From an uncultured Bacteroides sp. (GTDB lineage: Bacteria; Bacteroidota; Bacteroidia; Bacteroidales; Bacteroidaceae), in assembly GCA_902388495.1 (NCBI GenBank), contig CABMPP010000002.1, positions 124,001-188,000 of the forward strand: DNA of 64,000 nt, given 5' to 3'. The notes beneath the pieces were generated by a model. It searched no databases. It saw only the letters and a list, made by a program, of their open reading frames with translations, and had not been told where the DNA came from. Positions 32,667-41,879 of the stretch are shown here, piece after piece. A program made the translations under genes and the position numbers. Every line of letters starts with the position of its first letter. Positions within the stretch are counted from its first letter, which is position 1.

Positions 32667-35483
32667 ATGAAACAGATTTTTAAAGGATTCTTATTCCTGC
32701 TTTTATGCACGACCCTCTGCCACACGACCAGAGCCGACGAGAAAGTAAACGTAACGAAACAAGGTACAATACGTGGCCGCGTCATCGACGCCACGAAACA
32801 GACTCTCCCGGGCGCTTCTATCTACATTGAGAAACTACACACTGGTGTGACGAGCGACGTCAACGGCTTCTACACTTTCTCTAACCTTGACCCGGGAACT
32901 TATACAGTAAAGGTGAGCTACGTGGGCTACTCTCCCGTAGAGCTGAAAATCACCATCCCCGCCGGACGTACTTTAGAGAAAGACGTCGTGCTGAACGAAG
33001 GACTGGAACTGCAAGAAGTCGTAGTAGGCGGCGCCTTCCAAGGCCAGCGACGCGCCATCAACTCACAGAAGAACAACCTGGGAGTTACGAACGTCGTCTC
33101 TGCCGACCAGGTGGGCAAGTTCCCCGACTCCAACATCGGCGATGCCCTGAAACGCATCTCCGGCATCAACGTACAGTATGACCAGGGCGAAGCTCGCTTC
33201 GGGCAAGTACGCGGCACCAGCGCCGACCTCAGCTCCGTGACCATCAACGGCAACCGTATTCCTTCCGCCGAAGGCGATACACGTAACGTACAGCTCGACC
33301 TCATCCCGGCCGACATGATCCAGACCATCGAGGTAAACAAAGTAATCACCCCGGATATGGATGCCGATGCCATCGGCGGCAGCATCAACCTGGTGACGAA
33401 GAACTCGCCTTACAAGCGCTTCATCAGCGCCACAGCCGGTACGGGCTACAACTGGATCAGCGACAAGGCACAGCTCAACCTGGGCTTCACCTACGGAGAC
33501 CGCTTCTTCAACGACAAGCTGGGCGTAATGCTCTCCGCCTCTTACCAGAACTCCCCTTCGGGAAGCGACGACGTGGAATTTGTATGGGACAGGGACGTGG
33601 AGACCGGCGAACTTGCCATCACCGACTATCAGGTGCGCCAATACTACGTCACCCGCGAACGGCAGAGCTACTCCGCCGCACTGGACTATGTGCTGAACGA
33701 GAATCATAAGCTGACCTTCAAAGGCATCTTCAACAACCGCAACGACTGGGAGAACCGTTACCGCCTCACCGTGAAAGGCATCAACCTGGAAGAAGACGAA
33801 AACGGCAACGAATATTGCTCCATCAACAACAAAGGTACCATGCGCATACAAACCAAGGGCGGCACACCCGACAACCGCAACGCCCGCCTGGAACGTCAGC
33901 GCACCATGGACTTCACCCTCGGCGGTGAGCACCTCTTCGGCAAGCTGAACATGGACTGGAGCCTGAACTACGCCAAAGCAAGCGAAGAGCGTCCCAACGA
34001 ACGCTACATCGACTACCAACTGAAGAAACAGAAATTCGACATGGACCTGAGCGACGAGCGCAAGCCGCTGCTCACCCCGCAAGCAGGTTCCGTCATGTAT
34101 CTCAACGACGACTTCAGTCTGAAGGAAGTAACCGAACAGCAAGAGGACATCCAGGAGAAAGACTTCAAGGCGAAGTTCGACTTCCTGCTTCCGCTGAAGA
34201 AAGGCGCATTCGGCAACACGTTGCGCTTCGGCTTCAAGGAAGTGCACAAGACCAAAGACAAGGAGATTGACTTCTACGAATACAGTCCGAAAGACGAGGA
34301 TGCCTTCGACAAGGCCAGCCTGGCAGCAGCCGTAGACCAGAATCGCGACGGATTCATCCCCGGCGAGCAGTACAAGGTAGGCAGTTTCGTCAGCAAAGAA
34401 TACCTGGGACATCTGGACCTGAACAACGCCAGCCTTTTCGAGAAAGAACAGGTGGCAGAGGAACTTGCCACCAACTTCAAAGCCAAGGAAACCGTGACCT
34501 CCGGTTACGTACGCTTCGACCAGAAGTTGGGAAGTGACTGGGACTTGATGCTCGGCCTGCGCCTGGAAAACACGCATGTGAAGTACAGTGGTAGCCAGTA
34601 CGACGAAGATGAAGACAAGACTACCCGCACGCCTTACGAATCGGATAGCTATCTGAACGTGCTGCCTTCGGTACTTGCCAAGTGGAATGTAAACGATGAC
34701 TTCAAGCTCCGCGCTTCGTTCACCAATACCATCTCGCGCCCCAAGTACTCGGCACTGGCACCTAATGTCACCATCAAGCGCAGTGACAACTCCATCTCGG
34801 TGGGTAACCCGAGTCTGAAACCGACCATCTCTTATAACTTCGACCTGAACGGAGAGTATTACTTCAAGAGTATCGGTCTGGTCAGCGCCGGTGTCTTCTA
34901 CAAGAAGATCAATGATTTCATCGTAGACCAGACGCTGCGCAACTACAACTACAATGGAACCAGCTATACCAAGTTCAGCCAGCCGCGCAACTCGGGCAAT
35001 GCCAACCTGCTCGGCGTAGAGCTTGCTTACCAGCGCGATTTCGGTTTCATCGCTCCTGCCTTGAAGTGTATCGGTTTCTATGGAACGTACACCTATTCTT
35101 ACTCACGCGTAGAGGACTTTAACTTCGAGGGACGCGAGAACGAAAGCGGCCTGCGTCTGCCGGGTTCTCCCGAACATACAGCCAATGCGTCGCTGTTCTT
35201 CGACAAAGCCGGCGTCAACATCCGTTTGAGCTATAACTATGCCTCTGCCTTCATCGACGAGATGGGCTCGGAGAAGTTCTACGACCGCTACTACGATGCC
35301 GTGAATTACATGGACGTAAATGCAAGCTATACCTTCGGCAAGAAACTCAAAACGACTTTCTATGCCGAAGCTACCAATCTGCTGAACCAGCCGCTGCGCT
35401 ACTACCAGGGAGAGAAAGACCGCACCATGCAGAGCGAAAACTATGGGGTAAAGGTGAATGCAGGGGTGAAGGTGACGTTCTAA
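32667..35483 (+). CDS. TonB-dependent outer-membrane receptor (non-SusC type)
   Basis: The protein has 938 residues. A signal peptide is followed by a CarboxypepD_reg-like domain (about residues 30-110, GTIRGRVIDATKQTLPGASI), a plug (about 125-235, with FPDSNIGDALKRISGINV, VRGTSADLSSVTING and DADAIGGSINLVTK) and a beta-barrel ending in VKVTF. The plug motifs fit TonB receptors of the Caulobacter-type subfamily, not SusC, and no susD gene follows. The gene downstream, across a nested palindrome, is a secreted phosphatase, so uptake of a phosphate-containing ligand is a plausible inference. The ligand is not visible in the sequence. Confidence 0.9.
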   Translation: MKQIFKGFLFLLLCTTLCHTTRADEKVNVTKQGTIRGRVIDATKQTLPGASIYIEKLHTGVTSDVNGFYTFSNLDPGTYTVKVSYVGYSPVELKITIPAGRTLEKDVVLNEGLELQEVVVGGAFQGQRRAINSQKNNLGVTNVVSADQVGKFPDSNIGDALKRISGINVQYDQGEARFGQVRGTSADLSSVTINGNRIPSAEGDTRNVQLDLIPADMIQTIEVNKVITPDMDADAIGGSINLVTKNSPYKRFISATAGTGYNWISDKAQLNLGFTYGDRFFNDKLGVMLSASYQNSPSGSDDVEFVWDRDVETGELAITDYQVRQYYVTRERQSYSAALDYVLNENHKLTFKGIFNNRNDWENRYRLTVKGINLEEDENGNEYCSINNKGTMRIQTKGGTPDNRNARLERQRTMDFTLGGEHLFGKLNMDWSLNYAKASEERPNERYIDYQLKKQKFDMDLSDERKPLLTPQAGSVMYLNDDFSLKEVTEQQEDIQEKDFKAKFDFLLPLKKGAFGNTLRFGFKEVHKTKDKEIDFYEYSPKDEDAFDKASLAAAVDQNRDGFIPGEQYKVGSFVSKEYLGHLDLNNASLFEKEQVAEELATNFKAKETVTSGYVRFDQKLGSDWDLMLGLRLENTHVKYSGSQYDEDEDKTTRTPYESDSYLNVLPSVLAKWNVNDDFKLRASFTNTISRPKYSALAPNVTIKRSDNSISVGNPSLKPTISYNFDLNGEYYFKSIGLVSAGVFYKKINDFIVDQTLRNYNYNGTSYTKFSQPRNSGNANLLGVELAYQRDFGFIAPALKCIGFYGTYTYSYSRVEDFNFEGRENESGLRLPGSPEHTANASLFFDKAGVNIRLSYNYASAFIDEMGSEKFYDRYYDAVNYMDVNASYTFGKKLKTTFYAEATNLLNQPLRYYQGEKDRTMQSENYGVKVNAGVKVTF

Positions 35484-35515
35484 ATGATAATTTAGTGTAG
35501 TAAAGCATCAGCGCA

Positions 35516-35706
35516 GTAAGCCTGAAAGGCTTTTATCTATTAGCCCAGGGCAACGCCCTGGGTAATAATGCGCTCCTATCTCTGCGCCCTGAAAGGGCAA
35601 AAGCCCGTTATACAATCTTATGCCCTTTCAGGGCGTAAGGTGAAGAAACACTCTTAAACCCAGGGCGTTGCCCTGGGCTGATAGATGAAAGGCTTTCAGC
35701 CTTAGA
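35516..35706. repeat. nested REP-like inverted repeat
   Basis: The outer arms (35516-35563 and 35657-35706) pair along about 48 bp with few mismatches, including AGCCCAGGGCAACGCCCTG, which is itself self-complementary. Inside, GCCCTGAAAGGGCA (35586-35599) and its exact inverse TGCCCTTTCAGGGC (35620-35633) form a second nested pair. It lies between the TonB-receptor and phosphatase genes. Palindromes of this CCCAGGGC/GCCCTTTCAGGGC style resemble REP elements mobilised by REP-associated transposases, but no transposase is in the window. Confidence 0.85.
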
Positions 35707-35756
35707 CTGTGCTCCCTAAATTCCCATTTGTATAACTTAAAAAGAAAGAAACAATA

Positions 35757-36689
35757 ATGAAGAAAATATTCCTTTTACTCTTTATCACTGTCCTCAGTAG
35801 TCTGGCGTCAGTAGCCCAAATCACTGATTACTCCATCTTCGACAAGAAGCTCAACTTCTACGTCGCCAACGACCTGGGCCGCAACGGCTACTACGACCAG
35901 AAGCCCATCGCCGAACTGATGGGCGTGATGGCCGAAGAAGTAGGTCCCGAGTTTGTCCTTGCTACCGGAGACGTACACCACTTTGAAGGCGTGCGCAGCG
36001 TGAACGACCCGCTTTGGATGACCAACTACGAACTGATCTACAGCCATCCGGAGTTGATGATCGACTGGTTCCCCGTACTGGGCAACCACGAATATCGCGG
36101 CAACACGCAAGCCGTACTGAACTATACCAACATCAGCCGCCGCTGGACAATGCCTGCCCGCTACTACACCCGTACCTTCGAAGACAAGGGTGCCACCATC
36201 CGCATTGTCTGGATAGACACCGCCCCGATGATTGACAAATACCGCAACGAAAGCGAGACCTACCCCGATGCCTGCAAGCAGGATTACAAGCAACAGCTCG
36301 CCTGGATTGACTCCGTGCTCACCGCCGCCCGGGAAGACTGGGTAATCGTTGCCGGTCATCATCCCATCTACGCCGAAACTCCGAAAGATGAAAGCGAACG
36401 CGCCGACATGCAAACCCGCCTCGACCCGATACTCCGCAAGCACAAGGTAGATATGTACATCTGCGGACATATCCACAACTTCCAGCATGTACGTGTGCCG
36501 GGATGCGACATAGATTATGTTACTAACTCTTCCGGTTCACTGTCACGCAAAGTGAAATCTATTGAAGGAACGCAGTTCTGCAGCCCCGAACCGGGATTCT
36601 CTATTGTATCGGCCAATAAGAAGGTTTTGGAGTTGCGCATGATTGACAAGAAAGGGAATGTGCTGCATACAGTGACAAGGCAGAAATAA
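35757..36689 (+). CDS. secreted metallophosphoesterase (acid-phosphatase-like)
   Basis: The protein has 310 residues with a signal peptide (LLLFITVLSSLASVAQ). The calcineurin-like metal set is complete: Asp39 (NDLG), Asp72 (TGDVHH), Asn110-His111 (GNHE), His201 (AGHHP) and His238/His240 (GHIHNFQH). The order and the short length fit the ACP5/small purple-acid-phosphatase type. However, the Tyr that gives those enzymes their colour (GDxxY) is His75 here, so it is probably not a purple enzyme. It would release phosphate in the periplasm or outside the cell. It lies 273 bp downstream of the TonB receptor gene and is followed by a strong hairpin. Confidence 0.88.
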   Translation: MKKIFLLLFITVLSSLASVAQITDYSIFDKKLNFYVANDLGRNGYYDQKPIAELMGVMAEEVGPEFVLATGDVHHFEGVRSVNDPLWMTNYELIYSHPELMIDWFPVLGNHEYRGNTQAVLNYTNISRRWTMPARYYTRTFEDKGATIRIVWIDTAPMIDKYRNESETYPDACKQDYKQQLAWIDSVLTAAREDWVIVAGHHPIYAETPKDESERADMQTRLDPILRKHKVDMYICGHIHNFQHVRVPGCDIDYVTNSSGSLSRKVKSIEGTQFCSPEPGFSIVSANKKVLELRMIDKKGNVLHTVTRQK

Positions 36690-36705
36690 ACTAGAAACAA
36701 ATTTA

Positions 36706-36733
36706 CCTCTTTGCATTGATCGATGCAAAGAGG
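36706..36733. terminator. hairpin after the phosphatase gene
   Basis: A perfect 11-bp stem (CCTCTTTGCAT / ATGCAAAGAGG) with a 6-bp loop lies 17 bp after the phosphatase stop. A-rich and T-rich flanks (AAATTTA, GAATTT) extend the pairing. It lies between the convergent ends of the phosphatase and sulfatase genes and can serve both. Confidence 0.75.
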
Positions 36734-36787
36734 CGAATTTGCGACATAGATTCTATCAAACTCTTAACGTCTCAAATTGTTATTGCT

Positions 36788-38356
36788 TCAGTTCTCTGGA
36801 ACACCTTTTGCTTTTTCCAGCTCTAATTGTTCCTTCATAGCCTTTACTATATCTGGATATTTCGAAGCCAGATTATTTTCTTCACCAATATCCTCACGCA
36901 GATTATATAACTGTTCTTGAGTAGAATTTCCCAGTTCAGTGCGAGTCATTATATTATACGGTGCGCGGTCACAAGGAGTAATATACTTCCATTGCCCATC
37001 CGAAATAGAGAGAGTTTGTGCCACCTCTATAATATAATCACGTCCTTTCTTATCTTGCCCCAATAAAGCCGGCAAAGAATTACGGCTGTCAGTCGCTACG
37101 CCATCTCCCAGTTGTTCATCTACCAACTCTGCCATAGAAGCGAACATATCAATGTGCGATACCAATGCGTCCGAGACTCCCGGAACGACCTTTGCTGGCC
37201 AATTTACAATAAAAGGTATACGTGTCCCTGCTTCAAAAATACTATATTTACCTCCACGAAAATCTCCCCACGGGCGGTGTTCGCCTAATAATTCAATTGC
37301 TTTATCCTGATAACCATCGTTCACAACCGGACCGTTATCACTGGTCAGTACAATTAACGTGTTCTCAGCAAGTCCTTGCTCTCTCAAAGCCTTTACAATC
37401 TCGCCTACCGTCCAATCAAATTGCAAAATTGCATCTCCACGATAGCCCATACTGCTTTTCCCTGCAAAGCGGGCATGCGGATAACGAGGGACATGGATAT
37501 CGTTAGTCCCTACATAGAGAAAAAAGGTAGTGTCTCTATGACTTTTTATAAATTGTACAGTCTTTGCCACAATAGTATCAGCAATATTCTCATCTTCCCA
37601 CAATGCCGTTCCGCCCCCTTTCATATAGCCGATACGCGAGATACCATTCACAATAGTCTGATCATGTCCATGATTAGGATACGGCTTCATCTTGGTAAGT
37701 AATTCCGGATAGTCTTTTCCAAGAGGTTCACCCGGAAAAGGTTCTTCATAACTGACATAAATAGGAGCGCTCTTATCATAATTGGCAACCCGTTGGTTGG
37801 CAATCCAAACACAAGGAACACGGTCACCAGTAGCTGCCATTAAATAAGAATAATCGAACCCTATATCTTGAGGACCAGGAGTAATGACTCCGTTCCAATC
37901 TTGTGACCCCGTTTTATCACCCAAACCCAAATGCCACTTTCCTATAGCACCGGTAGTATATCCTGCCGATTTAAACATATCAGCAATAGTAGTCTGTTCG
38001 GGACGAATAACCATTCCGGCATTTCCTGCAGCAATTCCTGTATCATTCCGCCGCCAACTGTAAAGTCCGGTAAAAAGAGAATAACGAGAAGGTGTACTTG
38101 TTGCTGCTACTGCATGAGCATCAGTAAAACGCAATCCGCTTGCGGCTAAACTATCTACGTGGGGAGTAGTAATGGCCTCTGCTCCATAACAACTGATATC
38201 ACCGTAGCCAAGATCATCGGCTACTATAAAAATCACGTTCGGCTTCTTTAGCGCTTCCAAATCGGCCGTTTTGTTTACTCCAGTGCATCCCGTCGCCAGT
38301 AAGGAACTACTCAAGCTGCACCCCAATAACAATTTCGTTTTTATCCGAGCTTCCAT
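36788..38356 (-). CDS. sulfatase, Ser-type (PUL2, last gene)
   Basis: The protein has 522 residues with lipobox Cys24 (ATGC). It has a type I sulfatase fold: metal-binding Asp47-Asp48 in FIVADDLGYGD, the maturation motif S-T-P-S-R with Ser87 as the residue to be converted to formylglycine, GKWHLG, and a second metal site in LTSDNGP. The Ser at the modified position means it needs a radical-SAM (anSME-type) maturase, which is not in this window. It would remove sulfate esters from the PUL2 glycan. It is the most distal gene of the minus-strand operon, 26 bp after the lyase gene. The sulfated position cannot be read from the sequence. Confidence 0.92.
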   Translation of the reverse strand: MEARIKTKLLLGCSLSSSLLATGCTGVNKTADLEALKKPNVIFIVADDLGYGDISCYGAEAITTPHVDSLAASGLRFTDAHAVAATSTPSRYSLFTGLYSWRRNDTGIAAGNAGMVIRPEQTTIADMFKSAGYTTGAIGKWHLGLGDKTGSQDWNGVITPGPQDIGFDYSYLMAATGDRVPCVWIANQRVANYDKSAPIYVSYEEPFPGEPLGKDYPELLTKMKPYPNHGHDQTIVNGISRIGYMKGGGTALWEDENIADTIVAKTVQFIKSHRDTTFFLYVGTNDIHVPRYPHARFAGKSSMGYRGDAILQFDWTVGEIVKALREQGLAENTLIVLTSDNGPVVNDGYQDKAIELLGEHRPWGDFRGGKYSIFEAGTRIPFIVNWPAKVVPGVSDALVSHIDMFASMAELVDEQLGDGVATDSRNSLPALLGQDKKGRDYIIEVAQTLSISDGQWKYITPCDRAPYNIMTRTELGNSTQEQLYNLREDIGEENNLASKYPDIVKAMKEQLELEKAKGVPEN

Positions 38357-38382
38357 AATATATTAGAATTAAGTTAGATACT

Positions 38383-40311
38383 TCAAAAATCAACTGAGAA
38401 AAGATAATCATCTTTCTTAGACAATTGTTTGGCTGTAAACGACAGCCGGTAAATCTGCTTCCCCCACACATTTGCCAAACGCGAATCGGTCAAAACGATC
38501 TTTTCTTTATTCACATCAAAAAGTTTATTATTAAACTGCAACTTGACTTTGACATCATTTATACAGATAGTGACAATCCCTTCTTTTTCTTCTATTCCAA
38601 CTTCTCCCCAAGTAAGGAAATTAATCTGATTAGGGGCTTTGACTGATGCCAAAGAAAACCGGTCTTTTATGGTCAGCCGATTTCGACGAAGGCTATAAGA
38701 CCGTATCCATTCCGTCACTTCAGCCTCTTGAGGATAAGCTGTAGCCAAATTTACACTGAACTCTTTTGCAGTTGCCTTGATATCCGTAGCTTTATATTTC
38801 CGCCCATGTTTTTGAGGAACACCATTAATCATCGGCAGATTATGGTAGTCACTTTGCATAGTCCAGATAGAATATCGTTCGCTGCTGAAAGTTTGGCGGG
38901 TATATGTACCCACCCCTGCATCTATTATTATCGGCACATGGTTCACCCATAATGAGAAGGTCCCCACATCATTATGATTATGGCTCTCATTGTTATGCCC
39001 GCCTTTGGCTGCTACAAAAGCACGCTCATTACTAAAATAACAAAACTCTGTTTCAGGATACCACATAAATGCCGGAGTCTTATGCCCGGTCGCAACCGTC
39101 TCCTGCAATTCTTTATCTACTCTTAAAGCTTCAAGAATACGATATATATCACGCCCATTCCAAGAAAGAGAATCTTTATCGTACAGGTATGCCGCAAACT
39201 GCTCCAGATTATTACTGCCAATGGATTGTCCATAACGATAAATCAGATGTGAGTTACCACCTCCCCTGGCCGAAGCGTCAGCAAAGTTTACAACCCAACC
39301 ATCCCCAACATAACTATGCGAGATATATTCTCCCATATTTCTTATCTGCGGATTATCAAACAAAGAAATCTTTCCTCCAGTACCTCGGTAAAGCATTTCC
39401 AGATAATCCAGCACCTTTCCGGCAGCATGCTTCCAATAAGAAGGCCCTTCTTCACAAGCTCCGTCTGCATGCACGTAGTTCAAATATCGGTCAACCGATA
39501 TCATCGTCCTGTAAACAGCATCCGCTAACTTATCACGGTCGCTTTCCAGTAAAAAGAAGCTTTGAAGTATATTGAAATTGCACCAAGGATTCCAATTGTT
39601 GATCATATTTCCCGGTTTGAAATTGAAAGCCATCCACCAATAACGGTCCGAATGCATATATGGCTCCAAATGCCTTTTGTAGATTTCATGAAGCATACGT
39701 TTACTTATCTGCGGGGTTACTTCATCAAATTCTTTATGGAAAAAGTAATAAACCCAAGACATTAATCCTCCCACATCACTACTTACCAAGTCTATAATCG
39801 TATCATCATAGTCCGGTAAAGGGCGATGGGACAGTTGCGAACCAGCCAAATGGGCAGAGAAAGCCCATGAAGTCATTTCACACAAAAAGTAAACACCGTT
39901 CATAAGTTGGGGTATGAAGCGTCCTTTCCCCTCTGCCAATTCGGCCAACATCAAAGTCAGTACCGCATTAGTATTGGCATCACTCGGATCTTGCATTATA
40001 TTTCGGTTGCCACTTTGAGCAAATTCAATATAATCTGTTGCTTTCACCACTTGCCATTGGTAACCCAGTAATTTCACACCTCGCTCTATACACACACTTT
40101 TATATCTACCCAAATACTGATCCCATACAGAACGCTCTCCATATGAAGGATAAGGAACCCAAGACTGGTCGGTTACCAACACAGCCTTCAACTGCTCTTT
40201 GTCAGCCAAAAGTTGCAACAGATTGCGTTCAGCATAGGCATACGATGACAAACAAGTTACCAACAAACAAATCAATATATTTATTCTTTTCCACATAGCA
40301 TTAATCTTCAT
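38383..40311 (-). CDS. heparinase II/III-fold polysaccharide lyase
   Basis: The protein has 642 residues; an alternative start at 40296 (MWKRINILICLL) gives 637 and avoids an 11-bp overlap with the upstream sulfatase. A signal peptide is followed by an alpha-toroid domain (about residues 30-400, with NNWNPWCN at 238-245 and a likely active-site region EEGPSYWKHAAGK). The heparinase II/III beta-sandwich follows, with NNESHNHNDVGTF (440-452) and IDAGVGTYTRQTF. Such enzymes cleave uronic-acid glycans by beta-elimination. The lyase family number is uncertain; members with this architecture act on glycosaminoglycans or related polymers. GH88 and three sulfatases in the same operon support a sulfated, uronate-containing substrate. 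Confidence 0.88.
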   Translation of the reverse strand: MKINAMWKRINILICLLVTCLSSYAYAERNLLQLLADKEQLKAVLVTDQSWVPYPSYGERSVWDQYLGRYKSVCIERGVKLLGYQWQVVKATDYIEFAQSGNRNIMQDPSDANTNAVLTLMLAELAEGKGRFIPQLMNGVYFLCEMTSWAFSAHLAGSQLSHRPLPDYDDTIIDLVSSDVGGLMSWVYYFFHKEFDEVTPQISKRMLHEIYKRHLEPYMHSDRYWWMAFNFKPGNMINNWNPWCNFNILQSFFLLESDRDKLADAVYRTMISVDRYLNYVHADGACEEGPSYWKHAAGKVLDYLEMLYRGTGGKISLFDNPQIRNMGEYISHSYVGDGWVVNFADASARGGGNSHLIYRYGQSIGSNNLEQFAAYLYDKDSLSWNGRDIYRILEALRVDKELQETVATGHKTPAFMWYPETEFCYFSNERAFVAAKGGHNNESHNHNDVGTFSLWVNHVPIIIDAGVGTYTRQTFSSERYSIWTMQSDYHNLPMINGVPQKHGRKYKATDIKATAKEFSVNLATAYPQEAEVTEWIRSYSLRRNRLTIKDRFSLASVKAPNQINFLTWGEVGIEEKEGIVTICINDVKVKLQFNNKLFDVNKEKIVLTDSRLANVWGKQIYRLSFTAKQLSKKDDYLFSVDF

Positions 40312-41857
40312 AAGGTATCAAATCATCAAGTATCCTCTGCTTATACCATGGATCATTGGCTTCTTTCAGAAGTTTTGCCATTTCTTTATATAGATCTTTA
40401 AGCACCTTCTTATTACTATCCATATCCAAAGGAGCCATTTGATAAGGATCATTTATGTCATCGTAAAAGAGCACAGATTCAAGTTTACGCGTCACCTTGT
40501 CTATTGTCAATGCAAGCGTATAGTGGTATGTCTTAATTCCCCGAGCTACCGGGAAATAAGCCGTAAAATCTTTGTCGGCTACCTTTTTATCCGGGCTATT
40601 CCTCAAATATAAAGCTCCATTACGCAAAGGTACTTCCCGAGACCGCTCTATAAGCCAAGCCGCATAATTCCTGCCCTCCACATTTCCGGGGATTCGCCCT
40701 TTCAGGTTACACAATCCTAGAATCGTAGGCATAATATCAGGAGTAGAGAGTATTAGTTCCGTATCTATGCCAGGCTTCAGCACCCCGGGATAACGAACAA
40801 TAAATGGAACATTAAAACTTTCTGAATAGGGAGAGTTCTTAGGATCTTCCACTCCCTGGCTACACATAGTATCACCATGATCTGAAGAAAAAATCACAAT
40901 AGTATTTTCAGTCAGTCCCAGATGTTCCAGTTCTTTCAAAAGTCTCCCCAAATTACGGTCTATTCCGGTAATCTGCGCGAAATAATAAGGAGCAGATTTT
41001 GTCCTCTTCATGGATAAATCAACATTAGGCCTTATCAACAACTCGCTAATGCTCTTATCCTTATACAAGTTGTAGTCTTCTTCCATACAATCATCCAAGG
41101 ATTTGTTGGGAGTATGGGGAGGATTATAACTAACCATCAGAAAAAAGGGTCTGTCTTTCTTCCTTTCATGATTTTCATTCCGCAAGAATTCAATCGCCTT
41201 GTCTGTTTCATGATTAGGAGACCATTCATTAATTTCATGTCTGACTCCCTGGCTATCCCAATAGTGAGGATGCTTGAACACATTATAAGTACCATAGGAA
41301 TACCAGAAATCAAAACCATGTCGTTTCTCTTTGGGCGTATAAGCATCATGGATGATATTACCGTTTCCTACATAGTTTCCAGGCCGTTGAGGGTCATTGG
41401 GAGTAGGATGGTCCAAATGGTATTTTCCAATATAACCGCAGCTATATCCGGCTTCTTTTAGTACATCACTAATGCACATAACATCTGTTCGAAGTGAAGA
41501 AAAAGGCCGATTGGAAGAACAATTCACCGGAACACCATTATTCTCGGAAAACATACCTGTCATTAGGGAACCTCTATGTGGACTACTTACCGGATTATTA
41601 CTCATGGCTGAGGTCAGAACAATCGATTCTTCTGCAAACTTGTCAAGATTAGGAGTATAAACAGGATCTCCCGTAAAACGTACCGAATCTTTATAAGGAG
41701 ATTTCTGCCAAATTCCCATTGCAGCATTCCTCATTTGATCTGGGAAAATATAGATTATATTAGGTTCGGACACAGGCCGCTCCTGAGGTGTTTCTCCATA
41801 TACCCAAACGCCTACCAAAGAATAAATACATGCTATTGTGGTATTTTTAGCTATCAT
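40301..41857 (-). CDS. sulfatase, Ser-type with S-S-P-H-R motif (PUL2)
   Basis: The protein has 518 residues with an N-terminal hydrophobic segment (ACIYSLVGVWVYG). The maturation motif is S-S-P-H-R with Ser91 as the predicted formylglycine residue, followed by GSLMTG. The first metal site is Asp40-Gln41 (FPDQMRN), a variant of the usual Asp-Asp, and the distal site is FSSDHGD. GKYHLDHPTP supplies the conserved Lys-x-His. The motif differs from the other two sulfatases in this operon (S-T-P-S-R and S-G-P-S-R), so it probably belongs to a different subfamily and acts on a different sulfate position. It lies 22 bp downstream of susD. Confidence 0.92.
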   Translation of the reverse strand: MIAKNTTIACIYSLVGVWVYGETPQERPVSEPNIIYIFPDQMRNAAMGIWQKSPYKDSVRFTGDPVYTPNLDKFAEESIVLTSAMSNNPVSSPHRGSLMTGMFSENNGVPVNCSSNRPFSSLRTDVMCISDVLKEAGYSCGYIGKYHLDHPTPNDPQRPGNYVGNGNIIHDAYTPKEKRHGFDFWYSYGTYNVFKHPHYWDSQGVRHEINEWSPNHETDKAIEFLRNENHERKKDRPFFLMVSYNPPHTPNKSLDDCMEEDYNLYKDKSISELLIRPNVDLSMKRTKSAPYYFAQITGIDRNLGRLLKELEHLGLTENTIVIFSSDHGDTMCSQGVEDPKNSPYSESFNVPFIVRYPGVLKPGIDTELILSTPDIMPTILGLCNLKGRIPGNVEGRNYAAWLIERSREVPLRNGALYLRNSPDKKVADKDFTAYFPVARGIKTYHYTLALTIDKVTRKLESVLFYDDINDPYQMAPLDMDSNKKVLKDLYKEMAKLLKEANDPWYKQRILDDLIPYED

Positions 41858-41879
41858 AGTATATAATTTAATAGTTACT

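Noticed and set aside
33063..34577. Minus-strand open frame of 504 codons opposite the TonB receptor gene
   Set aside because: It lies wholly within the receptor gene, has a Val/Ala/Gly-rich composition typical of the reverse of GC-rich codons, and shows no domain, signal peptide or start context.
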